Origin: Dysgonamonadaceae bacterium
GTDB lineage: Bacteria > Bacteroidota > Bacteroidia > Bacteroidales > Azobacteroidaceae
NCBI GenBank assembly: GCA_031284225.1
Contig: JAITAH010000367.1
Coordinates: 1 to 32,663 of the forward strand
Reading direction: 5' to 3'
Length of the DNA: 32,663 bases
Part shown: in pieces, positions 6,498 through 14,769 of the stretch
Position numbering within the stretch: the stretch's first letter is position 1
How the letters are laid out: every line of letters starts with the position of its first letter
Made by a program: the position numbers and the translations under genes
The notes under the pieces: model-generated
The model's database searches: none
What the model saw: only the letters and a program-made list of their open reading frames with translations
Told to the model about the DNA's origin: nothing

Positions 6498-7697
6498 CCG
6501 AAAATTTGCGGAAAGACCCGGTAATGGGGGGCGTTGTTTTACGCCTTTGATAGGCAGATTGAATGTTTTTTGTATTTCTGTTTCATCCATATCAAAATGC
6601 AATAACGCCTCGTTGGTAATTAGCCACTGTTCGGAGAGAGTGAGGTCTTCGGTTTCGTCGAACTGGAATTGCATTGTTTTGTTATCAAACGGCAGTCCGA
6701 ACGTCTGCAATAAAGGGAACAGGGAATCATTGATGACAAACATGATTAAACGCTTGTCGTCCAAAGCTATCTTGTCATCTAAGGTTCCTTCATGTACCTG
6801 CGTCTGCGCCCGGTTTGCACCTTCATCCACAATGGTTGTACTTCCCAGGAAGCGCTTGCTTACCTGTTTGTCGTGAAAAGCGATCGGTTCAAGATAAACT
6901 TTTTCCGGATTGCCGGCATTAGCCAAATCATGTACCTTGATGTCCGTTCCATTGGGTAATACGCCGGTGCCGGCTTCGCCCAAGCTTTTGAGGGCTTTAT
7001 CAATACGCGGTACGTCAGCCTTGTTGGAGGTGGTTGCGGTAATGAGCGGTATTCCGAATCGCTCTGAAAATTCAGCGTTCGACTGCATGAGGTCGCGTTT
7101 CCATATCACATTGGCGGCGACGTCGTTAATCAATCCGAATTTACTGCTGTGAACGATCTCAATCACATTGGGGAGTTCGCTGTAGTCGATAAAACTGTTT
7201 CCGGAGGCTTCCGGATATACCCGTTTGAGTTGCGGACAAACATTGCGTCGCGGGATAGTATTAAATCGGACATTTTCGCCTTCACGAAAAAACTCCAGCA
7301 AAGTGTATTTCCGGGCAATAGCATCCAGGGCAGCGTCCAGGAAGTCGTAAAACCATTTCTTTTCCAGAGCCTGCGTCTGTTCGTCCAATTGTTCATGACT
7401 GTTCCTGTCCGTTACATAGAAGCGATGATTGAGCGTAGAAGCCTTGCGGATTCCGATTACCGACGAAAGATGTGCATCGGTAACAATGTCATCAATTAAA
7501 TCCTGCATAAGGTACCAGCGCGGATCTTCGGGATCTTCGGCGGCGGTGATTGCCTGTCGCCACTTCTGAATATCCTTGCGTCCTCTGTCCTGAACCTCCT
7601 GTGCAATTTTCAGGATGATGTCGCTACCCGTCTTGTTTGGGGACTGTTGGGACCGTTGGGACGCTCGGGGACTGTTGAATATATCTTTTAATTTCAT
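6495..7697 (-). CDS. portal protein, DUF935 family (Mu gp29-like)
   Basis: The 400-residue protein resembles the DUF935 portal family of Mu-like phages. The dodecameric portal forms the DNA gate at one head vertex. Visible family features are the helical region WYLMQDLIDDIVTDAHLSS followed by IGIRKAST near residues 62-86, WKRDLMQSNAEFSERFGIP at about 200, and VHEGTLDDKIALDDKRLI in the last third. The length is a little short of Mu gp29 (about 500). The N-terminal 20 residues are low complexity and encoded by short tandem repeats (7639-7676). The stop codon belongs to the inserted palindromic element, so the original C-terminus may have been changed. The gene lies between the gp36-like connector and MuF. 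Confidence 0.9.
   Translation of the reverse strand: MKLKDIFNSPRASQRSQQSPNKTGSDIILKIAQEVQDRGRKDIQKWRQAITAAEDPEDPRWYLMQDLIDDIVTDAHLSSVIGIRKASTLNHRFYVTDRNSHEQLDEQTQALEKKWFYDFLDAALDAIARKYTLLEFFREGENVRFNTIPRRNVCPQLKRVYPEASGNSFIDYSELPNVIEIVHSSKFGLINDVAANVIWKRDLMQSNAEFSERFGIPLITATTSNKADVPRIDKALKSLGEAGTGVLPNGTDIKVHDLANAGNPEKVYLEPIAFHDKQVSKRFLGSTTIVDEGANRAQTQVHEGTLDDKIALDDKRLIMFVINDSLFPLLQTFGLPFDNKTMQFQFDETEDLTLSEQWLITNEALLHFDMDETEIQKTFNLPIKGVKQRPPLPGLSANFR
7639..7676. repeat. imperfect 9-10 base tandem repeat in the portal N-terminus
   Basis: Four units follow one another: GGGGACTGTT, GGGACCGTT, GGGACGCTC, GGGGACTGTT (plus strand). They encode a Ser/Gln/Arg-rich stretch around residues 8-20 of the portal. 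The first and last units are identical. Confidence 0.6.
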
Positions 7698-7714
7698 TTT
7701 TTTTGTTTATTTGT

Positions 7715-8173
7715 TTACCATTTATGATTTTGCGGTTTACGGCTTTGGAATACAAATTCATCGTAATTCTCGCCTTCGGGCGGCGGGATGAGAGGCAGGT
7801 CGGCAGAAATATTACCGAAACCCACTTCTTTGAGCCAGTCGAGGACGTCCTGGTATCGTTGCTGCCGATGTTCGGGAATATCCTTCATTCCGGTTTGGCT
7901 GTAGAGATGATAGAGTGCGAGGTCTATTGTAACGGTAACAATATACTGGTCGTGTTCGTCGGGATTGTCCGTATTAAAAAGAGCGTCCAGGTCGTAGTTC
8001 TTTAGCCTTGTAGAGCGTGGAGCCAGCCAGTGCTTAATCTGACGGATGGCCGTCTGTTCGGCTCGCAGAAGTTTGGGCGAATCATACCAGCTTTCCGCAT
8101 CTGCCGTAAGTAACCTGATTATTTCCTGCTTGATTTGCATGCCGTAGTCGGCTTCTTGAATGAATCGTGCCAT
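7715..8173 (-). CDS. DUF1320 / Mu gp36-like head-tail connector
   Basis: The 152-residue protein matches the gp36 type in plan. An N-terminal helix-rich part (MQIKQEIIRLLTADAE, LLRAEQTAIRQIKHWL) leads into VTVTIDLALYHLYSQTG, then HRQQRYQDVLDWLKEVGFG. Proteins of this type attach below the portal and make the head-tail interface. The last 30 residues are proline-rich and acidic (PLIPPPEGENYDEF). The gene sits between the large terminase (4 bases upstream) and portal, which fits the role. Confidence 0.85.
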   Translation of the reverse strand: MARFIQEADYGMQIKQEIIRLLTADAESWYDSPKLLRAEQTAIRQIKHWLAPRSTRLKNYDLDALFNTDNPDEHDQYIVTVTIDLALYHLYSQTGMKDIPEHRQQRYQDVLDWLKEVGFGNISADLPLIPPPEGENYDEFVFQSRKPQNHKW

Positions 8174-8176
8174 ATT

Positions 8177-9730
8177 TTAAAATCTGTATTTGTTGAATGT
8201 TTTGCGGGGGGTGGTAAGTATATCGAAAGAAGATACGAATGTAGCCTTGTTGAGTTGGGCGATTGCGGACTGGAGTGCGTCCGGGCCGTCGTCGTTGGCT
8301 CCACTGCCTTTTTCAAATGCGAGGAGCTGGTCGATGAGGTTGGTTTGTCCGGCGTGTTCTTTTTCGTTTTCGTTGAAGAAGACGTTGAGTCGTTCGAAGT
8401 GTCCGGCCATGCTTTCGATGCGGTCGAATTTGTTTGTTTTGGGCGTTCTGTCCGGTACTACGGGGACATAATAGCCCCTACGGTCGCCTTCGGTATCGAA
8501 ATCGTTTACGAATTCGTCCTGTGCGAACAGGCCTTCGATGAGGTAATTAATATTATATTGCTCCAGTTTGCGTTTTTCGTACAAATCGTAGAGCCATGCT
8601 GCGCAGATGGCTCGCGAGGTTTGTTTGACGAAGGAGTGGATGACGTGAAATTCGCGCCCGGTTTTACCGGCTAAAACGAGGGCTTTGTAGTCGCCGCGGT
8701 CTTTGTAGGATAAATCGCCATAGAGAATTAAAGCGTCGTAGTGGGCGAGCGGGAGCATTTTTTTGTGTTGTATCCATTGGGGGTCGAAGATGGCTCCGTC
8801 CACGAGGGGTGTGCACATGTATTCGCGCATCCAAGCGCGGTAAGGGGTTGATGCGCGTTTTTGTCGCCAGTAGTCGGCGGTGTATTTGGCTGGCCAGGAG
8901 GGGGTGAAATTGTCGTCGAGGACGGCTTTTACTTTGAAATGGCAGAAGGTTTTGGGGAGGTTCTGCGCCTGGGTTTCTTTGTTTGCGAGGTTGCAGAGTT
9001 CGATGAGTTTGGCCATGATTGAGTTTTTGTGAATGAGGTTGTTGCAGAATATAAATCGTTCTTTGCCTTTGTCGAAGCATCCCCAGAGGGTTCCGGTTAC
9101 GTAATCGAGGGCTTCACGAATGAGGCGGTCGTTGTTGCAACGTTTGAGGTTGTCGATATCGTCGCAGACAATGTAATCGGGGCGGTGTTCGCCGTGTCTC
9201 AGTCCGCGGGGGTCTTGTCCGAATCCGAGTGCATGAAAGTGTACGCCGTCTTTTGTAGTGAAGTTGCCTTCGCTCCAGTCGCCGTTTTTGAATTGTTCGC
9301 CGTAATCGTTGATGATTCGGGTGTTGTATTTGAGTTCGGCCTGAATGTCGGCGAGCAGGCGAATGGCTTTTTCTTCGTTCTCTCCGATAAGCAGCATGAA
9401 GAACAGTTCTTTTTTTACGAGGGCAAGGTAGAGGGGCATCCCGATTACGATATGTACGGATTTGGCTCCTGCGCGGTAGATATCGAGGAGGGCTTTTATA
9501 ACCGGATTTTTAATGAGTTTGTTGGCGATTTCGATGTGGTAGGGAGCCGGTTCGCAAGTGGCATAATGGGGAAAACAGTAAGCAAACCAGTCGGTATAAC
9601 GGGCCTCAAGTTTTTTTATCCGGCGGTATTTTTGGTCGGATGTTTCGTTCGGGTCGAGTAAGGCTGCTTTGATGATGCGCTGGCAGTTCAGTTCGTATTC
9701 ACGCAATATTTTATCGGGGTTAAGCGCCAT
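8177..9730 (-). CDS. terminase large subunit (Mu gp28-like)
   Basis: The 517-residue packaging motor has an ATPase and a nuclease domain. YRAGAKSVH (85-93) is the variant Walker A of large terminases, and DYIVCDD (185-191) is Walker B. The RNase H-fold nuclease begins at LYGDLSYKDRGDYKALV (337-352) with D339, and ends with the conserved DDGPDAL (480-486). Length is normal. In transposable phages this enzyme packages integrated phage DNA plus flanking host DNA. It overlaps the small-subunit gene by 11 bases, so translation is probably coupled. Confidence 0.93.
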   Translation of the reverse strand: MALNPDKILREYELNCQRIIKAALLDPNETSDQKYRRIKKLEARYTDWFAYCFPHYATCEPAPYHIEIANKLIKNPVIKALLDIYRAGAKSVHIVIGMPLYLALVKKELFFMLLIGENEEKAIRLLADIQAELKYNTRIINDYGEQFKNGDWSEGNFTTKDGVHFHALGFGQDPRGLRHGEHRPDYIVCDDIDNLKRCNNDRLIREALDYVTGTLWGCFDKGKERFIFCNNLIHKNSIMAKLIELCNLANKETQAQNLPKTFCHFKVKAVLDDNFTPSWPAKYTADYWRQKRASTPYRAWMREYMCTPLVDGAIFDPQWIQHKKMLPLAHYDALILYGDLSYKDRGDYKALVLAGKTGREFHVIHSFVKQTSRAICAAWLYDLYEKRKLEQYNINYLIEGLFAQDEFVNDFDTEGDRRGYYVPVVPDRTPKTNKFDRIESMAGHFERLNVFFNENEKEHAGQTNLIDQLLAFEKGSGANDDGPDALQSAIAQLNKATFVSSFDILTTPRKTFNKYRF

Positions 9731-10193
9731 TTTCGAGTTCTATTTTATGGATAAGAAACATTTTGTGATATACGGTCATTTCGGCGGCTATTTTGGGGTC
9801 TTTGGTGCAAATAAAATTGTCTAATTCGATGAGCACATCGCGGCAGACGGCGGCATTAGCTTTCTTGCTCATGTAGTCGTATGCTTTCATGACTTTGCTT
9901 AATGAATCTGCATCAATCGGGGGGAGTTCTTCTCCGTTTTCGTTGAGTCTTTTTTCTCCCCTGGCGATGCGCGTGGCTTCCTTTAAGAGCATGCGTTTGA
10001 GTTCGGTTGGTCCGGTGTCGAAGAGGTCGCGGGTTTCGTTCCAGCGGTATTTGTCGCGCCAGGCGTAGATGGTTTTAATGTCGCGTTCGAGAGCCTCTGC
10101 GATCATTTCCGGCGTCCATTTTTTTTCGCAATACAAAAATTCGGCATGATTGATTTCTGCTTGTCCGGCTTTTTTCTTTCGTTCTTTTTTCAC
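9720..10193 (-). CDS. terminase small subunit-like protein (DUF1804/gp27-type, HTH)
   Basis: The 157-residue protein starts with a basic tail (MKKERKKKAGQAE), then a helix-turn-helix: KKWTPEMIAEALERDIKTIY followed by AWRDKYRWNETRD. This plan, with a helical C-terminal oligomerisation part, is that of small terminases, which recognise phage DNA and regulate the motor. It overlaps the large-subunit start by 11 bases and is the first gene of the minus-strand late operon, next to the divergent promoter region. Confidence 0.85.
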   Translation of the reverse strand: MKKERKKKAGQAEINHAEFLYCEKKWTPEMIAEALERDIKTIYAWRDKYRWNETRDLFDTGPTELKRMLLKEATRIARGEKRLNENGEELPPIDADSLSKVMKAYDYMSKKANAAVCRDVLIELDNFICTKDPKIAAEMTVYHKMFLIHKIELENGA

Positions 10194-10260
10194 CCTGTTT
10201 TTTTTTGCTGTTTTTTCTGCGAAAGTAGCTTTTCAGGTTCAAATAGGGAAGAGGGGTTGC

Positions 10261-10306
10261 AAATGGTTTTACGATTTAATAAAGCCATTTGAAGATTTAG
10301 TAAATC
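10261..10306. promoter_or_regulatory. two palindromes between the divergent late operons
   Basis: AAATGGTTTTA (10261-10271) pairs with TAAAGCCATTT (10280-10290) at 10 of 11 positions around an 8-base loop. GATTTA-G-TAAATC (10294-10306) is a perfect palindrome. Both lie in the 178-base gap between the terminase and protease genes. They are good candidates for sites of a late activator, as Mor and C serve in Mu, but no Mor/C-like protein is recognised in the window. Confidence 0.45.
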
Positions 10307-10320
10307 CGTTTTACACTCGG

Positions 10321-10353
10321 TTTGGAGGGTGTTTAACTTAATGATTATGTTTG
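10321..10353 (+). promoter_or_regulatory. promoter for the plus-strand late operon
   Basis: TTTG (10321-10324), 21 bases, TATGTTTG (10346-10353) fits the Bacteroidota promoter pattern. Transcription would begin near 10360, about a dozen bases before the protease ATG at 10372. On the minus strand only a weak TACTTTCG (10227-10220) without a -33 element is seen for the other operon. Confidence 0.5.
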
Positions 10354-10371
10354 CGCCGAAAAAAATGGCGG

Positions 10372-11511
10372 ATGAGTAAAAAACTTGAAATAAAAATCAG
10401 TTCGGAAGGGACAACGGGCCGGATAGATATTATCGGTTCTATTTCGGAATGGAACGCGAATAATGCTACGGATTTTCGCGCACGTTGTACGGAGTTGAAG
10501 AACAGCGGGGTTACGGGCTGTCATGTTTATTTGATGACTTCGGGCGGGGACTGTTTTCAGGCGAGCGAGATTGTGAATATTCTGAACGAGGTTTTTGGGA
10601 GTTATACGGCAGAAGGCGGCGCGTTGGTGGCGAGTGCGGGGACGTATATTGCTGTTCGGGCGAGTTCTTTTGTGCTGGCCAAGAATGGGCAATTCATGGT
10701 TCATAAACCGTCCGGGTGGGCGGATGGCAACGAAAATGAGGTAGAGAATGCTTTGAAGTTGCTTAAAAATATTACCAAAGATTATTACGATACGTATGTT
10801 TCTAAATTGAAGAAACCGGAAGTGGAATTTAAAACCAAGTGGGAGGCCGGCGACTTTTGGATGACTGCCCCGGAGGCTTTGGAGTGGGGTTTTGTTTCCG
10901 GGATAAAAAATCAGCCGGCAGATATTGACGCAGAGACCGCAGGCATGATACGTGCCTGCGGTTCGCCGATTGCAGTTTCTATTTATTCAAATAATAATAA
11001 CAACAAAAATCAATCAACAAAAATGAAAAATTTAGTAACGCTCCTGATAGCTGCCTGTGCATTGGAGGGTATTACTTCCGAGAGTTCAGAGGCGGAAGTG
11101 GTAGCGGCAGTTCAGGGGAAATTGAGCGCTCTGAACAAAAGGGTTTCGGATTTGGAGGCTGCGGCGAAAGCGCAGACGGAGAGCGCTATCCGGGCGCTGC
11201 TGGACGAGGCGCAGGCACAGGGGAAAATTGTTGCGGGCGGCGGTAAGACGTTGGAGCAGGTTCGTGCGACGTATGAAACTGTGGGGAAAAGCAGCGGCAT
11301 TGAGGCTTTGCAAACGATTTTGGCGGGTTTGCCGGTTCCGAAGTCGATTCTATCGCAGATACAGGGTAAGAAAGGCGAACCGTCTGCTGAACATGAATGG
11401 AACTGGTATCAGGAACACGATCCCAAGGCGTTGGCAAGGATGGAAAAGGAGAATCCGGAGGTTTTTGGGGCGCTGTATAAGGCGGAGTATGGCATGGAGC
11501 CGGTGAGATAG
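10372..11511 (+). CDS. ClpP-fold prohead protease with scaffold-like C-terminal region
   Basis: The 379-residue protein has a ClpP/crotonase-type serine protease domain: LMTSGGDCF (54-62), VASAGTYIAV (86-95) with S88 as probable nucleophile, and FMVHKPSGW (109-117) with H111 as probable base. An asparagine-rich linker follows (about residue 207-214). The C-terminal part is helical and Ala/Glu/Gln-rich, ending with GMEPVR. This matches phage proteases fused to or overlapping a scaffold, as gpI/gpZ of Mu do. It would cut scaffold and capsid proteins during head maturation. ATG 10372 is preferred, since the predicted promoter overlaps the upstream TTG start. The capsid gene follows. Confidence 0.9.
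   Translation: MSKKLEIKISSEGTTGRIDIIGSISEWNANNATDFRARCTELKNSGVTGCHVYLMTSGGDCFQASEIVNILNEVFGSYTAEGGALVASAGTYIAVRASSFVLAKNGQFMVHKPSGWADGNENEVENALKLLKNITKDYYDTYVSKLKKPEVEFKTKWEAGDFWMTAPEALEWGFVSGIKNQPADIDAETAGMIRACGSPIAVSIYSNNNNNKNQSTKMKNLVTLLIAACALEGITSESSEAEVVAAVQGKLSALNKRVSDLEAAAKAQTESAIRALLDEAQAQGKIVAGGGKTLEQVRATYETVGKSSGIEALQTILAGLPVPKSILSQIQGKKGEPSAEHEWNWYQEHDPKALARMEKENPEVFGALYKAEYGMEPVR
11023..11511 (+). CDS. possible nested in-frame scaffold protein
   Basis: An ATG at codon 218 of the protease gene follows an A-rich tract of the kind that serves as a ribosome entry region in Bacteroidota. Translation from it would give a 162-residue protein starting MKNLVTLLIAACALEG, with a coiled-coil-like region (KLSALNKRVSDLEAAAKAQ). 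Mu makes its scaffold gpZ from a nested in-frame start within the protease gene. Here the same arrangement is inferred from position and composition only. Confidence 0.45.
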   Translation: MKNLVTLLIAACALEGITSESSEAEVVAAVQGKLSALNKRVSDLEAAAKAQTESAIRALLDEAQAQGKIVAGGGKTLEQVRATYETVGKSSGIEALQTILAGLPVPKSILSQIQGKKGEPSAEHEWNWYQEHDPKALARMEKENPEVFGALYKAEYGMEPVR

Positions 11512-11525
11512 GAGTTTAGAGTTTA
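11512..11525 (+). repeat. two copies of GAGTTTA in the capsid gene leader
   Basis: Two heptamers GAGTTTA follow the protease stop. The leader then ends with AGAATTAATTAAGA just before the capsid ATG at 11561. The same AGAATTAATTAAGA closes the next leader at about 12508-12521, where the heptamer occurs five times. Confidence 0.7.
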
Positions 11526-11560
11526 GAACTAAGAGTTAAGTTAAGAATTAATTAAGAGTT

Positions 11561-12475
11561 ATGGCAGTTTATAAAGAGGTTTGGACAAAAGAGGTGATCA
11601 AGGGTTTTGAGTTGGGGCTCAAGGATACTTTTTTGGATGGCGTAAGGGATTACAGCCAGTATGTAACAGGGGATGATGAGGCGCAGGTGATTCATTCAAC
11701 TTATTTCGGAGTGTCGCCGGATGTATTGATCAATAATACGACTTATCCGATAGGGGTGCAGGCGTTGGATGGCAGCGATATTCCTATTTCGCTGGACAAA
11801 TATCAGACGAAGGCGACGCCGATTACGGATGATGAGTTGTATGCGCTGGCATACGACAAAATACGTAATGTGAAGGATGCGCACGCGGAGTCGCTGGTTT
11901 TGAACCGGCTGAAAAAAGCGATTCATGCTTTTGGGCCGGCCAGCAGCACGACGAAGCATCCGGTGTTGTTGACGACGGGCGAACCGACAGGTACGGCGGC
12001 TGGCAGCCGGATCCGGTTGCGGTGGAACGATATTATCGCTCTGCGCGAGGCTTATTCGACGGCGGGTATCGAGATTGAAGGGTTGCGGCTGGTGCTTTGC
12101 CCGGATCATGTAAACGATTTGTTGTTGGAAGATTTGACGTTTACGAAAAGTTATGTCAATTTCCAAAAGGGGGTTATTACGAACCAGTTGGGGTTTGAGT
12201 TCCGGGAGTATGCTTATACGCCGTACTACACGGTATCGACAAAGGCGAAGAAATCGTTTGGGGCGATTCCTGCTACGGGAGATTTTCAGGCGTCTATTGT
12301 TTTCCCTGTGAGAAAGGTGGGTAAGGCGAGCGGTAAGACGCTGATGTATTACAGCGAGGCGAAGACGGATCCGGAATATCAACGGAATTTGATCGACTTC
12401 CGGAATTATTTTATTGCTATGCCTCTGGTTTCGGATGGCTTTGCGGCGATTGTTTCGGGAGCGGTAACGGAGTGA
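11561..12475 (+). CDS. major capsid protein (Mu gpT-like position)
   Basis: The 304-residue protein lies just after protease/scaffold and before the tail sheath, which is where Mu-like phages encode the head protein. It begins MAVYKEVWTKEVIKGFE. Capsid-like content includes SLDKYQTKATPITDDELYA near 90-107 (typical of an E-loop/P-domain junction) and IEGLRLVLCPDHVNDLLLED near 175-193, a common phage-capsid pattern. The C-terminal half is beta-rich. It would form the icosahedral shell. The TGA stop is overlapped by tandem GAGTTTA repeats. Confidence 0.88.
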   Translation: MAVYKEVWTKEVIKGFELGLKDTFLDGVRDYSQYVTGDDEAQVIHSTYFGVSPDVLINNTTYPIGVQALDGSDIPISLDKYQTKATPITDDELYALAYDKIRNVKDAHAESLVLNRLKKAIHAFGPASSTTKHPVLLTTGEPTGTAAGSRIRLRWNDIIALREAYSTAGIEIEGLRLVLCPDHVNDLLLEDLTFTKSYVNFQKGVITNQLGFEFREYAYTPYYTVSTKAKKSFGAIPATGDFQASIVFPVRKVGKASGKTLMYYSEAKTDPEYQRNLIDFRNYFIAMPLVSDGFAAIVSGAVTE

Positions 12476-12508
12476 GTTTAGAGTTTAGAGTTTAGAGTTT
12501 AGAGTTTA
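12474..12508 (+). repeat. five tandem copies of GAGTTTA after the capsid gene
   Basis: Five perfect heptamers run from the capsid stop codon into the leader of the next gene. Copy number differs from the related leader before the capsid gene (two). Slippage here would change leader length without touching a reading frame. Confidence 0.8.
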
Positions 12509-12524
12509 GAATTAATTAAGAATT

Positions 12525-12737
12525 ATGCAGGTAACGAAATTGATGAGGGATGGGGCGGCCAAGATTGTGGAAAAGCAAGGGGTTGGCGCGCTTTGGGTGA
12601 ATAAAAAAGGGGAGTTTTTTACTTCTGAAAATTTGGCTTTGGTTTCGGTTGAGAACGACAGGGATAGCGTCGCGAAAATTGACGTTGTTGCAAAGGTGGC
12701 GGCAATGCCTGTTGTTGCCGATGAGGATAAGAAATAA
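12525..12737 (+). CDS. small hypothetical late protein
   Basis: The 70-residue product starts MQVTKLMRDGAAKIVEKQG, has a GALWVNKKGEFFTSENLAL segment and ends in charged residues (ADEDKK). I recognise no family. It sits between capsid and sheath, a place where phages often encode small head-decoration or head-completion proteins. Its start follows the repeat leader and its stop lies 5 bases before the sheath ATG. Confidence 0.65.
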   Translation: MQVTKLMRDGAAKIVEKQGVGALWVNKKGEFFTSENLALVSVENDRDSVAKIDVVAKVAAMPVVADEDKK

Positions 12738-12742
12738 TCGGT

Positions 12743-13984
12743 ATGAGTTTACGTGGAGTTTCTATAAAAGAGGGTGCGATTGGCGCCAACGTTGCAGGCG
12801 ACAGCCGGGAGTTCGGCTTAGTCTGCAACGGGGTTGCCGTCGCCAACCAGGTGCAGTTGAATACGCTGATTACGCTTCGGCGGCCGTCGGATGCGGCGGC
12901 GTTGGGGATAGACGCGGCGTATGATACGGCCAACGACGTGCGTGTGTTCCGGCATATTTCGGAATTTTACCGCTTGGCGGGCGAGGGTCGCACATTGCAT
13001 TTGTGGCTGGTTGCGAAGTCTGTAATGCCGGTTAACATGGTTGCGGCGGCCAAACAGTTGGTTGTTGAATCGGGCGGTAATATTTCCGATATTGTGTTTG
13101 CTTTTAATCCCGATTCGGGCTACGAGAGCACATTGATTGACGGTTTGAACAGCGACGTAAAGGCGGCTGTTCCTGCGTTGCAGGCGTTTGCGGCGTGGTG
13201 TGATGAGCATGATATGCCGCTGCATACGGTTTTGGAGGGGCGAGCTATTAGCGATACGCTTTCGTCGCTTGTCAGTTTGCGGGATTTTCAGGTTTCGGGC
13301 AACGTGCTGGAGGCAGATAAGGTAACGTTGGTTATCGGTCAGGATTACCGTTATGCGGAGACGCTTTCGGCATTGGGTAAGAAGTTTGCGGACGTCGGGA
13401 CGTTTTTGGGCAATATAGCGTCGCAGGCATGGAACCGGAATCCGGGCGAAGTAGCTACGCAGAATCTGACGGATGTAAAGCTGTCGGAGTGGCTGGTTGG
13501 CGGGTTGTCGAATCACAAGCCGTACAGCGAGGTTTTCGGGGATTTTGAGACTTTGAACGCAAAGGGGTATGTGTTCCCGGTTCGCTATCAGGGTACCGCG
13601 GGCTGGTACTGGAACGATGGGCACACTTGTACGCCGGTTGTTCTGGATGCTGCGGGTAATATCAATCTACACGCTATTTATTACAGTCATACGATTGATA
13701 TGGCGAAGCGCGCTTTGCGAGCTGCATACATGCCGGAGGTGAAAAAGCCTGTGGAACTGGACGAAAACGGCAAACTGACTACTGATATGGTTGATTATTA
13801 CAATGCTGTTGGGAACAATGTGTTTGGCGAACTGGCAGGCAGGGGGTTGATTTCGGACGGTTATACGAATACCGATCCGGAGAGCGACCTGCTGATTGAA
13901 AAAGTGTTGAATGTGCAGTTTGCGGTCATTCCTACGGGGATGATTAATGAAATAAAAGGGACTATTAATCTCAAAAATCAGTAG
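12743..13984 (+). CDS. contractile tail sheath protein
   Basis: The 413-residue protein resembles sheath proteins of contractile-tailed phages, of the shorter type found in Bacteroidota Mu-like phages. It begins MSLRGVSIKEGAIGANV. The middle carries an alpha/beta domain (HLWLVAKSVMPVNMVAAAKQ, then NISDIVFAFNPD, then AWCDEHDMPLHTVLEG). The C-terminal third contains GYVFPVRYQGTAGWYWNDGHT, typical of the conserved sheath core, and a final beta-strand (VIPTGMINEIKGTINLKNQ) like those that link subunits. It would surround the tail tube and contract on infection. The tube gene follows 3 bases later. Confidence 0.88.
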   Translation: MSLRGVSIKEGAIGANVAGDSREFGLVCNGVAVANQVQLNTLITLRRPSDAAALGIDAAYDTANDVRVFRHISEFYRLAGEGRTLHLWLVAKSVMPVNMVAAAKQLVVESGGNISDIVFAFNPDSGYESTLIDGLNSDVKAAVPALQAFAAWCDEHDMPLHTVLEGRAISDTLSSLVSLRDFQVSGNVLEADKVTLVIGQDYRYAETLSALGKKFADVGTFLGNIASQAWNRNPGEVATQNLTDVKLSEWLVGGLSNHKPYSEVFGDFETLNAKGYVFPVRYQGTAGWYWNDGHTCTPVVLDAAGNINLHAIYYSHTIDMAKRALRAAYMPEVKKPVELDENGKLTTDMVDYYNAVGNNVFGELAGRGLISDGYTNTDPESDLLIEKVLNVQFAVIPTGMINEIKGTINLKNQ

Positions 13985-13987
13985 GTT

Positions 13988-14407
13988 ATGTCGAGGATTA
14001 GAAGAATGGGCGAGGTATATTCGTCGGGCGATGTGATAGTAACGGTAGCGGGTATGCGCGACGTGAATCCGTCGGCTATCGAATACGGTTACAGTTATGC
14101 GCACGAATACCAGCGGGGCATCCGTCGCACTCCACGTGGCTGGCGGATGGGGGCTAAGGAATTCGAGGGCAGCATTACGCTTCCGCTGGACGTTGCTGCG
14201 GAGTTTGAACGGATAGCTCCGGCGGGCGATGTTGCCCGGATACGGCCGTTTCCGATCAACATTGTATATTTCAATGCGGAGAACGAAATGATTCGCGACA
14301 TGGTCGTGGCCAAGTTTCAGGGCAACAAGCGTTCGGTTACTAACGACGGGGAGCTGGAGAACCAGTACGATCTGTTTATTTTGGATATACAATTAAATAT
14401 TGGATAA
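13988..14407 (+). CDS. tail tube protein
   Basis: The 139-residue protein follows the sheath directly, the usual order for contractile tails. It is beta-rich and has the features of a tube fold: GDVIVTVAGMRDVNPSAIEY near the N-terminus, GWRMGAKEFEGSITLPLDVA (about 51-70), and a C-terminal MVVAKFQGNKRSVTNDGE. Tube subunits stack as hexamers inside the sheath to carry DNA. The family name is not certain; role is taken from fold-like pattern, size and position. Confidence 0.82.
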   Translation: MSRIRRMGEVYSSGDVIVTVAGMRDVNPSAIEYGYSYAHEYQRGIRRTPRGWRMGAKEFEGSITLPLDVAAEFERIAPAGDVARIRPFPINIVYFNAENEMIRDMVVAKFQGNKRSVTNDGELENQYDLFILDIQLNIG

Positions 14408-14430
14408 AACTTTAAAACATCTTTAAAACA

Positions 14431-14769
14431 ATGAAAGAAAAAGAATTGCCGGATGGTATTACGGCGGAAATGGTTGCCAGCGCCAAAGCGAAGTATGGCG
14501 AGGATAAGGTAAAGATGATTGACATCTACAATGAAGAAAGCAATTTGGTTGAAAAAACGGCGCTGGTTTGCGTTCCTTCACGAACCGTTATTGGGCAGTT
14601 CCGGCGGTATTCGGACACGGATCCGAAAAAGGCGGACGAAATTCTGGTGAAGGCTTCGTTGCTGTCGCACAAAGAGGAGGTGCTGGCGGATGATGGGTTG
14701 TTTTACGGGGCATTGGCGGGCATCGCGGAATTGATACCTGTTCGGAGGGCTGTTGTAAAAAACTGCTGA
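14431..14769 (+). CDS. tail assembly chaperone, short (G-like) product
   Basis: The 112-residue protein begins MKEKELPDGITAEMVASAKA and has the mixed helical pattern of gpG-type tail chaperones (GQFRRYSDTDPKKADEILVK). Such proteins bind the tape measure and recruit tube subunits, and are absent from the finished virion. The gene ends at a slippery heptamer and hairpin that allow a longer product. It lies after the tube gene, the standard position. The tape measure it should serve is on the opposite strand at 3061-5049. Confidence 0.8.
   Translation: MKEKELPDGITAEMVASAKAKYGEDKVKMIDIYNEESNLVEKTALVCVPSRTVIGQFRRYSDTDPKKADEILVKASLLSHKEEVLADDGLFYGALAGIAELIPVRRAVVKNC

Noticed and set aside
11696..12382. 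Long minus-strand open frame opposite the capsid gene
   Set aside because: Arg/Ile-rich composition without domain features, fully antisense to a convincing structural gene.
12818..14392. Two long minus-strand open frames opposite sheath and tube
   Set aside because: Antisense shadows produced by codon bias of the plus-strand genes; low-complexity basic sequence.
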